Positions 25,501 to 36,130 of a DNA stretch of 64,000 bases are shown piece after piece (positions within the stretch are counted from its first letter, which is position 1; every line of letters starts with the position of its first letter). The notes beneath the pieces are model-generated. The model was not told where the DNA came from. It saw only the letters and a program-made list of their open reading frames with translations, and did not search any database. Location: NCBI RefSeq assembly GCF_030348505.1, contig NZ_JAUCFJ010000002.1, forward strand, positions 3,476,001 to 3,540,000. Direction: 5' to 3'. This stretch comes from Lysinibacillus sp. G4S2 (GTDB lineage: Bacteria; Bacillota; Bacilli; Bacillales_A; Planococcaceae). The translations under genes and the position numbers were made by a program.

Positions 25501-28500
25501 TGTACAGTTCTGCTTTGCATAATGGTTCTAACATCAATTCCGTACCCATGCTCACGAAGTTTTGATACAATGCGGATGGCTTTAATGGAGTCTCCTCCTA
25601 AATCAAAGAAACTATCATCAATCCCTATTCGTTCAGCCCCTAGAACTTCTTGGAATGCCTCTACTATACAACTTTCAATTTCATCTCTCGGGGCAGTATA
25701 ATCCTCTTTTATCCCCGTAATTGTCGGCTTCGGTAATGCCCTCTTATCCAATTTCCCATTTACTGTCACAGGAAGACTTTCAAGTTCCATAAGATGTGCT
25801 GGTATCATGTATTCTGGTAAACTTCCACTTAACTGTTCCTTGACCGTGCGAATGTCCAACTCCTCTGTTCCTACGACATATCCACTCAGATATTTATCCC
25901 CATTTTCTTCCCTTACAATGACAGCGGCATCTTGAATACTGTTCAGTTCTCTTAACTTATTTTCAATTTCTCCGAGTTCGATTCTGAATCCCCGAATTTT
26001 GACCTGTTGGTCAATTCTTCCTAAGTATTCAATATTTCCATCTTCCATCCAACGTACTAAATCTCCTGTTCGATATATTCTCTCTCCAGGTTGGTAAGGA
26101 TTCTCCACGAATTTTTCTGCGTTTAGCTCAGGTCTGTTTAAATATCCCCTTGCAAGCCCTTTTCCTCCGGCGCATAATTCTCCAGGCATTCCAATTCCGC
26201 ATAGACTGTTACCGTCCAAAATGTATACCTTCGTATTAGAAATTGGCTTCCCTATAGGCGCTTTCTTTAATTGATTCTCAGCTTTAAAATGATAATATGT
26301 CGTAAATGTTGTATTTTCTGTAGGACCATATGCATTTGTAAACCTAATTTTCTTATTTCTATTCATTAGTTTTCTGACATGTTCCTCTGATGCTGCTTCT
26401 CCTCCAATCAATAATTGTTTTAAAGAATCAAAGATTTTTTCATCCATATCTATTAACTGGTTAAACAGGGTTGCTGTAATAAATGTTGTATCGATTTGAT
26501 TACTCAATATCATTTGGTGTAATAATTTTGGGTTAGTTAATACTTCCTCATCTACTAAATACACTCTGCCTCCATTTAACAAGGCTCCCCATATCTCAAA
26601 TGTGGATGCATCAAATGCTAATGAACCTGCTTGTAACATTCTTACATCTGTAAAATCAACATAATTGGTATCTCTAACCAAACGAATAACGTTTCCATGT
26701 TCGATCATGACACCCTTTGGATTCCCAGTTGTACCAGATGTATAGATTAAATAAGCTAAATCTTGAGGCTGATTGATATGTGATAGATTGTCAGATAATC
26801 CAGTGTAGATGTCATTGTCTAACAAACTGATCACTGAGACGGATTGCTCTAGGCTATTAGATAGATCTGTATTCCCTGTAAGAATCAGTTTACTCTCACT
26901 ATCTTGAAGGATATATTGAATACGATTGATTGGATACTTTGGATCTATTGGAAGATAGGCTCCACCTGCTTTTAAAATGGCCAGTAGCCCAATAATCGTC
27001 TCCAGCCTACTTTCAGCCATAATACCTACAAACTCATTTGGTTTTACTCCTAAATCTCGGAGTTTTCTAGCTAATTGATTCGACTTTTGGTTCAATAATG
27101 CGTAAGTGATATCTTGACCGTTTAATACAGCTGCAACATGATTAGGTGTCTTCTTCACCTGTTCTTCAAATAATTCAATAATGGTCTTATCCTTTGGGTA
27201 TGCTGTTTCTGTAGCATTGAATTCAGAAAGAATTTTCTTTTTTTCTTGTTTGCTTAATAATTCAATTTCATGAAGTGCTTTTTCTGGATGCTGTAAGGCA
27301 TTGATTAATAGATCCTTAAAGTGAACACTCATACGTTCTATCGTTTCTCGCTTGAATAAGTCTGTACAATATTCCCAGTTTAATTCATAGCCTTCCTCGG
27401 TTTCCACCATACTCACCGTTAAATCAAATTTTGCTAATGTATAGTCAAAGTTAATTGGTATTAGGTTAGTATCCCCTAATTTTACTTCTGCCTCTTCATT
27501 ATTTTGTAATACAAACATGACATCAAACAACGGGTTTCTTGAAAGATTTCTTTCTATTTCAACTTTATCAACCAATTCTTCAAAAGGATATTCCTGATTC
27601 TCATAAGCTTTTAAGCATTTTTCTTTCATTTGTTCTACTAATTCACTGAATGTCAGATGTGAATACAGTTCCCCTTTAATGGCTAATGTATTTACAAACA
27701 TTCCTAACATATCCTGTGTTTCTGGATGAATTCTTCCTGAAATCGGGCTCCCCACTATAATCTCTTCCTGCCTACTATAGCGACTGAGTAATAACATAAA
27801 GGATGACAATAAAATCATATAATCTGTCGCTCCTGTTTTTTTACTCATTGTTTTGACGAAAGCTTTTTGCTTGTTATTTAGCTTTGTTGTAAAGTTACTT
27901 CCTTTGTAACTTTGCTGCTGAGGTCTAGGAAAATCTGTTTGTAAATTTAATACAGGGATTTCACCCGAAAATTCATTTATCCAGTATTTTTCTTCTTCAC
28001 TTATATCCCGTTTATTTATCCATGCACTGTAATCTTTATACTGCACACGGGCTGTTGGCAAGCTCCCCTCATTGTATAAGCGAGTTAAATCCCCCAACAA
28101 TACCCTTGCCGACCCGCCATCATAAATAATATGATGGATATCTAACAACAATATTGTTTCACAATCAGCAATTTTAACAGCCTTTGCTCTCATTAAAGGG
28201 GCCATGCTTAAATCAAACGGTCGTATAAACTCTGTCAACACTCGTTGAATATTTTCTTCACGTTCTTCTGTATATTCTAACTCTATTTCAACCTTCTCTT
28301 CTATAATTTGAACAAACTTGTCTTTATCATATGCAAAGTGAGTTCTTAATAAATCATGATGCTCGCATAGACGATTCAGTGCAGTATTCAAACGTACTAG
28401 ATCCATACACCCTTCAATTTTAAAAATTATCGGAACATTGTAGGTGATGTTTGATTTCTGCATTTGCTCAATGACGAATACTCTTTTTTGAGACGAACTC

Positions 28501-31500
28501 ATTTCATAACTATCATTTTTTGGTTGTTTCTCAATAGGTGAATATAGTTCAATTGCAGATGATTCTTTCACCTTTTCTGCTAATTTTCTTACTGTTTTAC
28601 CTGTTAATATCTCGCGTATAGAAATTCGAATTTGGATCTTTTCTTCTAAAATATTTACTAGTCTAGTAGCTTTTAATGAATGGCCACCTAGTTCAAAGAA
28701 ACTATCATCAATTCCTATTCGTTCAACCCCTAGAACTTCTTGGAATGCCTCTACTATACAACTTTCAATTTCATCTCTCGGGGCAGTATAATCCTCTTTT
28801 ATCCCCGTAATTGTCGGCTTCGGTAATGCCCTCTTATCCAATTTCCCATTTACTGTCACAGGAAGACTTTCAAGTTCCATAAGATGCGCTGGTATCATGT
28901 ATTCTGGTAAACTTTCACTTAACTGTTCTTTGACCTTGCGAATGTCCAACTCATTTGATCCTACGACATATCCACACAGATATTTATCCCCATCTTCTTC
29001 CCTTACAATGACAGCGGCATCTTGAATACCGTTCAGTTCTCTTAACTTATTTTCAATTTCTCCAAGTTCGATTCTGAATCCCCGAATCTTGACCTGTTGG
29101 TCAATTCTTCCTAAGTATTCAATATTTCCGTCTTCCATCCAGCGTACTAAATCTCCTGTTCGATATATTCTTTCTCCAGGTCGGTAAGGATTCTCCACAA
29201 ATTTTTCTGCGTTTAGCTCAGGTCTGTTTAAATATCCCCTTGCAACCCCGTTTCCTCCGATGCATAATTCTCCAGGCATTCCAATTCCGCATAGACTGTT
29301 ACCGTCCAAAATGTATACCTTCGTATTAGAAATTGGCTTCCCTATAGGCGTTTTCTTTAATTGATTCTCAGCTTTAATAGGATAATATGTCGTAAATGTT
29401 GTATTTTCTGTAGGACCGTATACATTTGAAAACCTAATTTTCTTATTTCTATTCATTAGTTTTCTGACATGTTCCTCTGATGTTGCTTCTCCTCCAAACA
29501 ATAATTGTTTTAAAGAATCAAAGATTTTTTCATCCATATCTATTAATTGGTTAAACAGGGCTGTTGTAATAAACATTGTATCGATTTGATTACTCAATAT
29601 CGTTTGGTGTAATAATTTGGGATTAGTTAATACTTCCTCATCCACTAAATACACTCTGCCTCCATTTAACAAGGCCCCCCATATCTCAAATGTGGATGCA
29701 TCAAATGCTAATGACCCTGTTTGTAATATTCTCACATCTGTAAAACCAACATAATTGGTATCTCTAACCAAACGAATAACGTTTCCATGTTCGATCATGA
29801 CACCCTTTGGTTTCCCCGTTGTACCAGATGTATAGATTAAATAAGCTAAATCTTGAGACTGATTGATATGTGATAGATTGTCAGATAATCCAGTGTAAAT
29901 GTCATTGTCTAACAAACTGATTACTGAGACGGATTGCTCTAGGCTATTAGATAGATCTGTATTCCCTGTAAGAATCAGTTTACTCCCGCTATCTTGAAGG
30001 ATATATTGAATACGATTGATTGGATACTTTGGATCTATTGGAAGATAGGTCCCACCTGCTTTTAAAATGGCCAGTAGCCCAATAATCGTCTCCAGCCTAC
30101 TTTCAGCCATAATACCTACAAAGTCATTTGGTTTTACTCCTACATCTCGGAGTTTTCTAGCCAATTGATTCGACTTTAGGTTCAATAATGCGTAAGTGAT
30201 GTCTTGGCCATTTGATACAGCTGCAACATGATTAGGTGTCTTCTTCACCTGTTCTTCAAATAATTCAATAATGGTCTTATACTTTGGGTATGCTGTTACT
30301 GTAGTATTGAAACTATTTAGAACTTTCTCTTGCTCCTGTGCATCTAAAAATTCAATATTGCTTATTTGTATATCTGGTTTATCTATAAAATTACGAAGTA
30401 TGGATTGCAAACAACTCAGAATTCTGTCTGCTTCGCTTTCACCATACATATTCGTGTCGTACATTAGCCGTATACCTAAGGTCTCTGATTTGTAGGCACT
30501 TAAGGTAATGGAATAATTGGTTTGTTCTCTTGCACATTCTAATGACCAATTTGTTCCATCATCTTTCTTCTGTTCCTGCTCATAGTAGTTTTCAAAAGCA
30601 AGCATCGTTTGAATTAATTTACTACCTAGACTACTTTGGCTCTGTATCTCCGCTAGTGAACAGTAGTCATATTGTGAACTTTTTAGTGCCTGTTTTTGCA
30701 AACTCGATATTAATTCTAACAAGGTTTCTTCTTTATTTGTCGTTACCCTGACAGGAATAGTGTTGATAAATAGTCCTACCATTTCCTCAATGCCTTTAAC
30801 TTCTACATTTCGACCTGACACTACTTTACCAAACACTACATCAGTTACATTATTATATTTCTGTAAAACAACACCCCATGCCGCTTCAACAATTGTGTTG
30901 ATAGTTATATTATGTTTTCCGCTAATCTCTTCTAATCTATCGCTTTGTTCTTTTGTAAGGCTTATTTCTACGCTTCCTACCTTTTCTTCTACATCAACAG
31001 TTCCTGCTGGTCGGATTTCTGTTTGCTCTTGATATCCATCTAACAATTCTTTCCAGTATAAAGTGCATGATTCTTTATCTTTAGATTGTATCTGATGCAC
31101 ATACTCTTCGTATTTTGGATTTTTTCTGATATTTCTTTTTAACTCTTCTTTATCGTTATTATCTGATAGATGCTTATAATAACTAAGTAGGTCATTCATT
31201 AGGATAGACATGCACCAACCATCCATTATGATATGGTGGAAACTCATAATAATGTAATCCATCTCACTAAGTGTTACTACCGTCATTCTAAGTAAACTAT
31301 CTCTTTCTAGATCAAACCCTCTATTTACATCTTCTTTTTTTATCTCTTCAAATTTGCTTTGTGGATTTTCTTCATTTGATACATCAATACGATTGTATTC
31401 AATTGATCTACCTCTTACCAATATTTGTCTTGGCTCACTTACATTGCGGTATATCACACTTGTCCTTAATATTTCATGTTTTTCTGCGAGTAACTCTAAA

Positions 31501-34500
31501 CTTTCCTTTAAAGCTTTGTCATTTAAACTATTTTCTGTTTTAAATACACTTTGTACCACATAACTTGTAGAAAGATTATCTTCCATTTTGTGATACAACA
31601 TACCTTCTTGCAAGGCTGTTAACGGATATATTCTTTCTATCTCACATCCGATTCCTTTTACCCTTTGCTGTATTAAAGTGAATTCATTGTCACTCCATTT
31701 TAGTTCTCCTAAGTCTGATGCAGTATTTTTGGTTTCTTCTATCTTAATACAATGATCAATTACTTCTACCAACTCCAGTTTGAAGATATCTTTAAGTTCA
31801 GTCATAAAGTTCTTATTAAATTTCGACTGATCAAAACTTATGACCATGTGTAATTCTTTATCGCTAACCTCACCATTTATTGAAATAGCTGTATCTAATT
31901 TATTTTTTTCTGATACATCCAATCCATGTGGTATGTCACTCATCACAAAATCGGCTTTCTGATTTTCTTGATAAAGTTCACCTAGATAGTTAAAAGTAAT
32001 ATCTGGTAACTCGTCTTTCAATACCTCTTCACCAAATGCTTTCAGTACACCATATCCGATACCGTGATTTGGAATCCTTCTCAAGGTTTCCTTAATGTTA
32101 ACGATATCTTCACTTATTGTTTTTCCAATTCCACTTGCAGCAACAGGATACACGCTTGTAAACCACCCAACAGTTCTATCTATTACTGTTGGTTCACCAA
32201 TTGGCTCTCTCCCGTGCCCTTCTAAGCTCACTGATACTACTTCATGTCTATTTAATTGATTCACTGTTCTAAATAACGCTGTAAGTAATAAATCGTTAAT
32301 TTCAGTATTGTATGCTTTGCCTGCTTTATATAAAAGTTGCTTTGTTTGTTCTTCGGTTAAGTGAAACTCAATATTTTGTATTCCATATTTGACTCCACTT
32401 TCTGTTAGTTGTAATTTACTTTCCTTAACCTTTTGTTCAATTTCTTTCCAGTAAGGTATTTCTCTTTTTAGAATATGGTTATCTCTATATTGTTGTAAAA
32501 TTCCGCTCCATTTTTGGAATGACATCGTCTTAGATGGAAGAATTATCTCTTTATTCTCTTTTGCTGTTGCATATCCTTTACTTAAGTCTTCCGTAATAAT
32601 TCTCCATGATACACCATCAACCACTAAATGGTGGATGCAAAGCAATAAATAGTCTTTGTCTACTGTTCGGAATAATCCAGCCTTGAACAAAGGACCAGTT
32701 GAAAGATCGATACTTGCTTGTAACTCACTTGATTTTTTATCGATAATAGAAAATAATTCTTCTTTATCTGTAATATTTGCATAATCATAGTAAGTCAAAT
32801 CATATGGCTTATCATTATTAACTTTGCGAATAGTTTGTTTTTCATTATTGTATATAGCTCTAAGCATATCATGATGGTTTAGAATTGCTTGCAATGCCTT
32901 TTCAAGAGCTTCTTTATTTATTTTCTCTTTGCTTTCTAGCATTAACGACTGATTAAAGTGATTAGGTTCGGCAAGATGGCCTGCGAAGAAAGCTTTTTGG
33001 ATTGGCGTTAATTCTACATTACCCGTCACTTCTCCTTGCTCAGCAGCAATTGTCTTTACTTTACTAATTCCTGTTCGTATAGCTCGTATTGTTCTACTCT
33101 GCATTATTGTTCTGACGTTTATTTCATACCCAAGCTCACGTAATTTAGATACGATACGAATAGCTTTAATGGAGTCTCCCCCTAGTTCAAAGAAGCTATC
33201 ATCAATCCCTATTTGCTCAGCCCCTAAAATTTCTTGGAACGCCTCTGCGATACAGATTTCTATTTCATCTCTTGGGGCAATATACTCTTCTGTGCCAGTT
33301 ATCATAGGTTTTGGTAATGCCTTTTTATCCAGTTTTCCGTTCACTGTAATAGGTAGACTTTCGAGCTGGATAATATGTGCTGGTATCATATATTCCGGTA
33401 AGTCTTTGCTTAGCTGTTCCTTGATGACTTTTATATCCAACTTTTTCTTTCCAACAATGTATCCACATAAATTTTTGTCCCCACCATGATCTTCAATAGC
33501 CACGACTACCGCTTCTTCAATACTATGGAGATCTCTTAATTTACTTTCAATTTCTCCGATTTCAATTCTAAACCCTCTTATTTTGACCTGCTCGTCGATT
33601 CTTCCAAGATACTCAATAGTACCATCTTCCATCCAGCGCGCTAAATCACCGGTACGATAAATTCTTTCTCCCATGCGATATGGATTATCTACAAATTTCT
33701 CTGCTGTTAGCTCAGGTCTGTTTACATATCCTCTAGATACACTTGCTCCTCCGATACATAACTCTCCAGGCATTCCAATGCCACACAAACTGTTGCCATT
33801 CAACACATATATTTGTGTATTAAAAATTGGTTTTCCAATTGGCACGATGTCTAGATTTGCATTGTCAGAAAAGCGGTGAGATGTAGCACAAACTGTTGCC
33901 TCGGTTGGACCATATAAATTATTTAATCGATTTAAGTTCATTTCTGTCGCCATGAGATACTTGTCTAACAAATCTGCATCTACTGGCTCCGCCCCTAAAT
34001 AAATCCTATTAAATGTACTTAAGGAATCTATTTTATTATGTGCCTCTGCATAGTTTAATAACATTCTAAATACAGAGGGAACCAGAAGAGCTTGCGTAAT
34101 CTGTTTCTTTGTTATTACTTCTAACAATTCAGCCGGATCATCATTTTGAGTTTCCGAAATAATCTCTAGTTTAGAACCCGCTAAACCACTAGGGAATATT
34201 TCCCACACAGCTGCATCAAAAACATATGTCGATTTTTGAAGAACCACACTACTTTCATTATATTTTCCCTCTGTAATTTGCCAGTTTGTTAAATTCGCCA
34301 GATTTCTATTTTCGACCATGACACCTTTCGGTTTTCCAGTAGTTCCAGAAGTATAGATGACATAAGCCAGATGATTTGATTTGGAAATATGTTCGAGGTT
34401 ATTTTCCATTTCTTCTGTACATTCCATCAAATCGATTTTGATCATGTCCTGTAGTTCTTTAGTGACATCTGTACTACCTGGTCCCGCCAATAACACTGAG

Positions 34501-36128
34501 GTTTCGCTGTCCTCTATCATATATTTGATTCTGTCTATTGGATGCTCTGGGTGAATTGGTAAGTAAGCCCCACCAGCTTTTAAAATGCCATAGATTCCAA
34601 TGATCATTTCGAGTGACCTATCTGTGACAATTCCTACAATGCTATCGGGCTTAACGCCCAGCTCTCTTAACGTCTGACCGACATAGTTTGCCCTCGCATT
34701 GAGCTGTTTGTAAGAAAGAGTTTGTTCGTTAAATTCCACTGCGATATGATCAGGTGTCTTTTTGACCTGTTCTTCAAACAATTCAATAATCGTTTTGTCT
34801 TTTGGATACTCTTCTTCTGTATCATTAAAAGTATATAGAACTTTCTCTTTCTCCTGTTCGCTCATCATAATCATTTCACTGAGCATTTTCTCTGGATTCT
34901 GTACCGCATCCGTCAACACTTCAGTAAAGTGCTCACTCATACGTTCTATTGTCTCTTGCTTAAATAAGTCTGTACAATACTCCCAATTTAGTTCATATCC
35001 ATCTGCAGTTTCTTCCATACTTAACGTTAAATCAAATTTCGCTACGTTACTCTCTACCGTAATAGAAATAATATTTGTATTTCCCATTCGAAGTTCCGCT
35101 TCCTCATTGTTTTGTAAAGCAAACATAACATCAAACAATGGGTTTCTTGAAGGGTCTCTCTCTAGACCTATCTTATCTACCAATTCCTCAAATGGAAACT
35201 CTTGGTTTTCATATGCTTTCAAGCACTTTTCTTTCATTTGTTCAACTAATTCGATAAATGTTAAATTTGATCCTAATTTCCCTTTAATAGCCAACGTATT
35301 AACAAACATTCCCAACATATTTTGCGTATCTGGGTGGTTTCTTCCCGCTATTGGGCTCCCTACTACAATATCTTCTTGCCTACTGTAGCGACTGAGCAAC
35401 AACATAAAAGATGATAATAAAATCATAAATTCTGTAGCGCCAGTTTTCTTACTCATTCCATTAACAGCATTCTTTAGTTCATTGCTTAATGTTGTTGTAA
35501 AACTGTTACCTTTATGACTCTGCTGTTGTGGTCTAGGATAATCTGTCCGCAGGTCGAGCACAGGAAAGTCGTCAGAAAATTCTTCTAGCCAATATATTTC
35601 TTGTTTACTTAAATCTCTTGTATTCAGCCATGCACTGTAATCTTTATATTGAATTTTAGGTTTAGGTAAATCCTCTCCATTATATAAACGGAATAAATCA
35701 CCAAGTAATACACTAGTGGATCCATCATCAAAAATAATATGATGGATGTCTAACATGAGAATAGTTTCATCTTCTGAAATTTTTACAGCCATTGCTCTCA
35801 TTAAAGGCGCTTTCTTCAAATCAAACGGGCGGATAAATTCTGTTAAAACTTTTTGAATATTTTCCTCGCTCTCTTTAGCATACTCTAACTTTATATCAAC
35901 TGAATCTTCTATAATTTGAAGGAACTTATCTTTATAGTGTGCAAAGTGAGTTCTCAATAACTCATGTCGATTACTCAACTGTATTAATGCTTCGGATAAA
36001 CGATCCAAAGCAATACTTCCTTTTATTTTCAAAATTATAGGAATATTATACGTAACGTTCGATTCCTGCATTTGATCAATGACATACAATCGTTTTTGAT
36101 TAGAACTCATTCTATATTTTCTACTCAT
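22572..36128 (-). CDS. Nonribosomal peptide synthetase, modules 4-6 (C-A-T-E / C-A-T / C-A-T-E / terminal C-like)
   Basis: 4518 aa, beginning two bases after the first synthetase. Approximate layout: C4 1-430 (HHIIFDDGS), A4 440-930, T4 ~984 (GGDSIKAIR), E4 1030-1480 (HHLVVDGVSW); C5 1497-1933 (FHHIIMDGW, post-E type), A5 1947-2430, T5 ~2480 (GGHSLKATR); C6 2543-2966 (HHIIYDGGS), A6 2975-3455, T6 ~3510 (GGDSIKAIR), E6 3557-4000 (HHLVVDGVSW). The tail (4010-4518) has a remnant of an A-domain C-terminal subdomain (IPHFIIHMDQYGLLESS), then a divergent C-like domain with HHSVWDK. There is no TE or reductase. My reading of the ten-residue codes: A4 DAWLYGLVCK, A5 DAFTLGVTFK, A6 DAFALGATFK; none is assigned firmly. 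E domains make residues 4 and 6 D-configured. Confidence 0.93.
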   Translation of the reverse strand: MSRKYRMSSNQKRLYVIDQMQESNVTYNIPIILKIKGSIALDRLSEALIQLSNRHELLRTHFAHYKDKFLQIIEDSVDIKLEYAKESEENIQKVLTEFIRPFDLKKAPLMRAMAVKISEDETILMLDIHHIIFDDGSTSVLLGDLFRLYNGEDLPKPKIQYKDYSAWLNTRDLSKQEIYWLEEFSDDFPVLDLRTDYPRPQQQSHKGNSFTTTLSNELKNAVNGMSKKTGATEFMILLSSFMLLLSRYSRQEDIVVGSPIAGRNHPDTQNMLGMFVNTLAIKGKLGSNLTFIELVEQMKEKCLKAYENQEFPFEELVDKIGLERDPSRNPLFDVMFALQNNEEAELRMGNTNIISITVESNVAKFDLTLSMEETADGYELNWEYCTDLFKQETIERMSEHFTEVLTDAVQNPEKMLSEMIMMSEQEKEKVLYTFNDTEEEYPKDKTIIELFEEQVKKTPDHIAVEFNEQTLSYKQLNARANYVGQTLRELGVKPDSIVGIVTDRSLEMIIGIYGILKAGGAYLPIHPEHPIDRIKYMIEDSETSVLLAGPGSTDVTKELQDMIKIDLMECTEEMENNLEHISKSNHLAYVIYTSGTTGKPKGVMVENRNLANLTNWQITEGKYNESSVVLQKSTYVFDAAVWEIFPSGLAGSKLEIISETQNDDPAELLEVITKKQITQALLVPSVFRMLLNYAEAHNKIDSLSTFNRIYLGAEPVDADLLDKYLMATEMNLNRLNNLYGPTEATVCATSHRFSDNANLDIVPIGKPIFNTQIYVLNGNSLCGIGMPGELCIGGASVSRGYVNRPELTAEKFVDNPYRMGERIYRTGDLARWMEDGTIEYLGRIDEQVKIRGFRIEIGEIESKLRDLHSIEEAVVVAIEDHGGDKNLCGYIVGKKKLDIKVIKEQLSKDLPEYMIPAHIIQLESLPITVNGKLDKKALPKPMITGTEEYIAPRDEIEICIAEAFQEILGAEQIGIDDSFFELGGDSIKAIRIVSKLRELGYEINVRTIMQSRTIRAIRTGISKVKTIAAEQGEVTGNVELTPIQKAFFAGHLAEPNHFNQSLMLESKEKINKEALEKALQAILNHHDMLRAIYNNEKQTIRKVNNDKPYDLTYYDYANITDKEELFSIIDKKSSELQASIDLSTGPLFKAGLFRTVDKDYLLLCIHHLVVDGVSWRIITEDLSKGYATAKENKEIILPSKTMSFQKWSGILQQYRDNHILKREIPYWKEIEQKVKESKLQLTESGVKYGIQNIEFHLTEEQTKQLLYKAGKAYNTEINDLLLTALFRTVNQLNRHEVVSVSLEGHGREPIGEPTVIDRTVGWFTSVYPVAASGIGKTISEDIVNIKETLRRIPNHGIGYGVLKAFGEEVLKDELPDITFNYLGELYQENQKADFVMSDIPHGLDVSEKNKLDTAISINGEVSDKELHMVISFDQSKFNKNFMTELKDIFKLELVEVIDHCIKIEETKNTASDLGELKWSDNEFTLIQQRVKGIGCEIERIYPLTALQEGMLYHKMEDNLSTSYVVQSVFKTENSLNDKALKESLELLAEKHEILRTSVIYRNVSEPRQILVRGRSIEYNRIDVSNEENPQSKFEEIKKEDVNRGFDLERDSLLRMTVVTLSEMDYIIMSFHHIIMDGWCMSILMNDLLSYYKHLSDNNDKEELKRNIRKNPKYEEYVHQIQSKDKESCTLYWKELLDGYQEQTEIRPAGTVDVEEKVGSVEISLTKEQSDRLEEISGKHNITINTIVEAAWGVVLQKYNNVTDVVFGKVVSGRNVEVKGIEEMVGLFINTIPVRVTTNKEETLLELISSLQKQALKSSQYDYCSLAEIQSQSSLGSKLIQTMLAFENYYEQEQKKDDGTNWSLECAREQTNYSITLSAYKSETLGIRLMYDTNMYGESEADRILSCLQSILRNFIDKPDIQISNIEFLDAQEQEKVLNSFNTTVTAYPKYKTIIELFEEQVKKTPNHVAAVSNGQDITYALLNLKSNQLARKLRDVGVKPNDFVGIMAESRLETIIGLLAILKAGGTYLPIDPKYPINRIQYILQDSGSKLILTGNTDLSNSLEQSVSVISLLDNDIYTGLSDNLSHINQSQDLAYLIYTSGTTGKPKGVMIEHGNVIRLVRDTNYVGFTDVRILQTGSLAFDASTFEIWGALLNGGRVYLVDEEVLTNPKLLHQTILSNQIDTMFITTALFNQLIDMDEKIFDSLKQLLFGGEATSEEHVRKLMNRNKKIRFSNVYGPTENTTFTTYYPIKAENQLKKTPIGKPISNTKVYILDGNSLCGIGMPGELCIGGNGVARGYLNRPELNAEKFVENPYRPGERIYRTGDLVRWMEDGNIEYLGRIDQQVKIRGFRIELGEIENKLRELNGIQDAAVIVREEDGDKYLCGYVVGSNELDIRKVKEQLSESLPEYMIPAHLMELESLPVTVNGKLDKRALPKPTITGIKEDYTAPRDEIESCIVEAFQEVLGVERIGIDDSFFELGGHSLKATRLVNILEEKIQIRISIREILTGKTVRKLAEKVKESSAIELYSPIEKQPKNDSYEMSSSQKRVFVIEQMQKSNITYNVPIIFKIEGCMDLVRLNTALNRLCEHHDLLRTHFAYDKDKFVQIIEEKVEIELEYTEEREENIQRVLTEFIRPFDLSMAPLMRAKAVKIADCETILLLDIHHIIYDGGSARVLLGDLTRLYNEGSLPTARVQYKDYSAWINKRDISEEEKYWINEFSGEIPVLNLQTDFPRPQQQSYKGSNFTTKLNNKQKAFVKTMSKKTGATDYMILLSSFMLLLSRYSRQEEIIVGSPISGRIHPETQDMLGMFVNTLAIKGELYSHLTFSELVEQMKEKCLKAYENQEYPFEELVDKVEIERNLSRNPLFDVMFVLQNNEEAEVKLGDTNLIPINFDYTLAKFDLTVSMVETEEGYELNWEYCTDLFKRETIERMSVHFKDLLINALQHPEKALHEIELLSKQEKKKILSEFNATETAYPKDKTIIELFEEQVKKTPNHVAAVLNGQDITYALLNQKSNQLARKLRDLGVKPNEFVGIMAESRLETIIGLLAILKAGGAYLPIDPKYPINRIQYILQDSESKLILTGNTDLSNSLEQSVSVISLLDNDIYTGLSDNLSHINQPQDLAYLIYTSGTTGNPKGVMIEHGNVIRLVRDTNYVDFTDVRMLQAGSLAFDASTFEIWGALLNGGRVYLVDEEVLTNPKLLHQMILSNQIDTTFITATLFNQLIDMDEKIFDSLKQLLIGGEAASEEHVRKLMNRNKKIRFTNAYGPTENTTFTTYYHFKAENQLKKAPIGKPISNTKVYILDGNSLCGIGMPGELCAGGKGLARGYLNRPELNAEKFVENPYQPGERIYRTGDLVRWMEDGNIEYLGRIDQQVKIRGFRIELGEIENKLRELNSIQDAAVIVREENGDKYLSGYVVGTEELDIRTVKEQLSGSLPEYMIPAHLMELESLPVTVNGKLDKRALPKPTITGIKEDYTAPRDEIESCIVEAFQEVLGAERIGIDDSFFDLGGDSIKAIRIVSKLREHGYGIDVRTIMQSRTVQAIRKEISEAKAMTAEQGEVTGIVALTPIQKDFFASQLAKPNHFNQSFMLESKGKINKEFLRKALIAIVNQHDMMRAIYINGEQHIRPVGENNMFDLSIYDFSDIENKDELYSTINRKSNEIQGSIDLSTGPLFKVGMFQTTEKDYLMLCIHHLVVDGVSWRIILEDLKRGYYAAKENNEIILPSKTMSFQKWSETLLRYREQPALTREIPFWKETEQMVKLSRLQPIKSGDEYEIQNMEICLTKEQTHQLLYKAGRAYNTEINDLLLTALFRAVNQLNGQEIVSVSMEGHGREPIGEPTVIDRTVGWFTSVYPIAVRNIGKIIRDDIYNTKETLKRVPNRGIGYGVLKELGDKVLEGEIPDITFNYLGEFTQEDSADDLVLSDMPHGEDVSEENRFGTPISMNGAISNKELHMVISYDQSKYSKNFMAKLQRIFKQQLEEIIDHCVKARETERQELADSDSSIELTQVIWSKFGVDSILKTIQVENTLYSVLFVENLNNELREQIIVLIQKQLVFQQIPHFIIHMDQYGLLESSVMNLNSFRQMCIDSNRNTKLHPSEIELLKFNQNVASEIKAQYVASTMQKCFIATEGNTIEEIIVLEGNYNKTKMIEACKQIIQEQGVLRSSYKENQGEYIILEHEYHSSWYIPYIDLRYAPLDYINNVYDQIHKMRDEKSGNVLSRIVITKESERHHTIHIIVHHSVWDKTSTQIFQEKIQHLLDYNVDKSIIMKESYDQYIHEVTHYDGNSNNGEISELYLNSYLNCVDTNITYNEENVLVKSTRSLIKMGPSILNLYKEKPWNLLMHLLKVLARENQLVPENSSIIPMFILQEDRRYMKNDYTNTLGEFLDLLPILLDCNQDMMEWNMQEYVERIQKAKKTQHINFMELLSKERDDLPSIVPSVLSINYQGAFDLTYESFLEITNKDNYRGSTEIVVNNFDNYLVVFYPMFKKCSKNIEEILQNEFNLLENNLCTLEFS

Positions 36129-36130
36129 TT

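Noticed and set aside
30271-31032. Plus-strand small frames near the C5 domain
   Set aside because: Antisense to a well-defined condensation domain; no start signals.
34762-35388. Long plus-strand frames inside the synthetase genes (also near 37905, 41007 and 33169)
   Set aside because: They recur at equivalent positions in each module and are antisense shadows of conserved C and A domains, with no ribosome binding sites.
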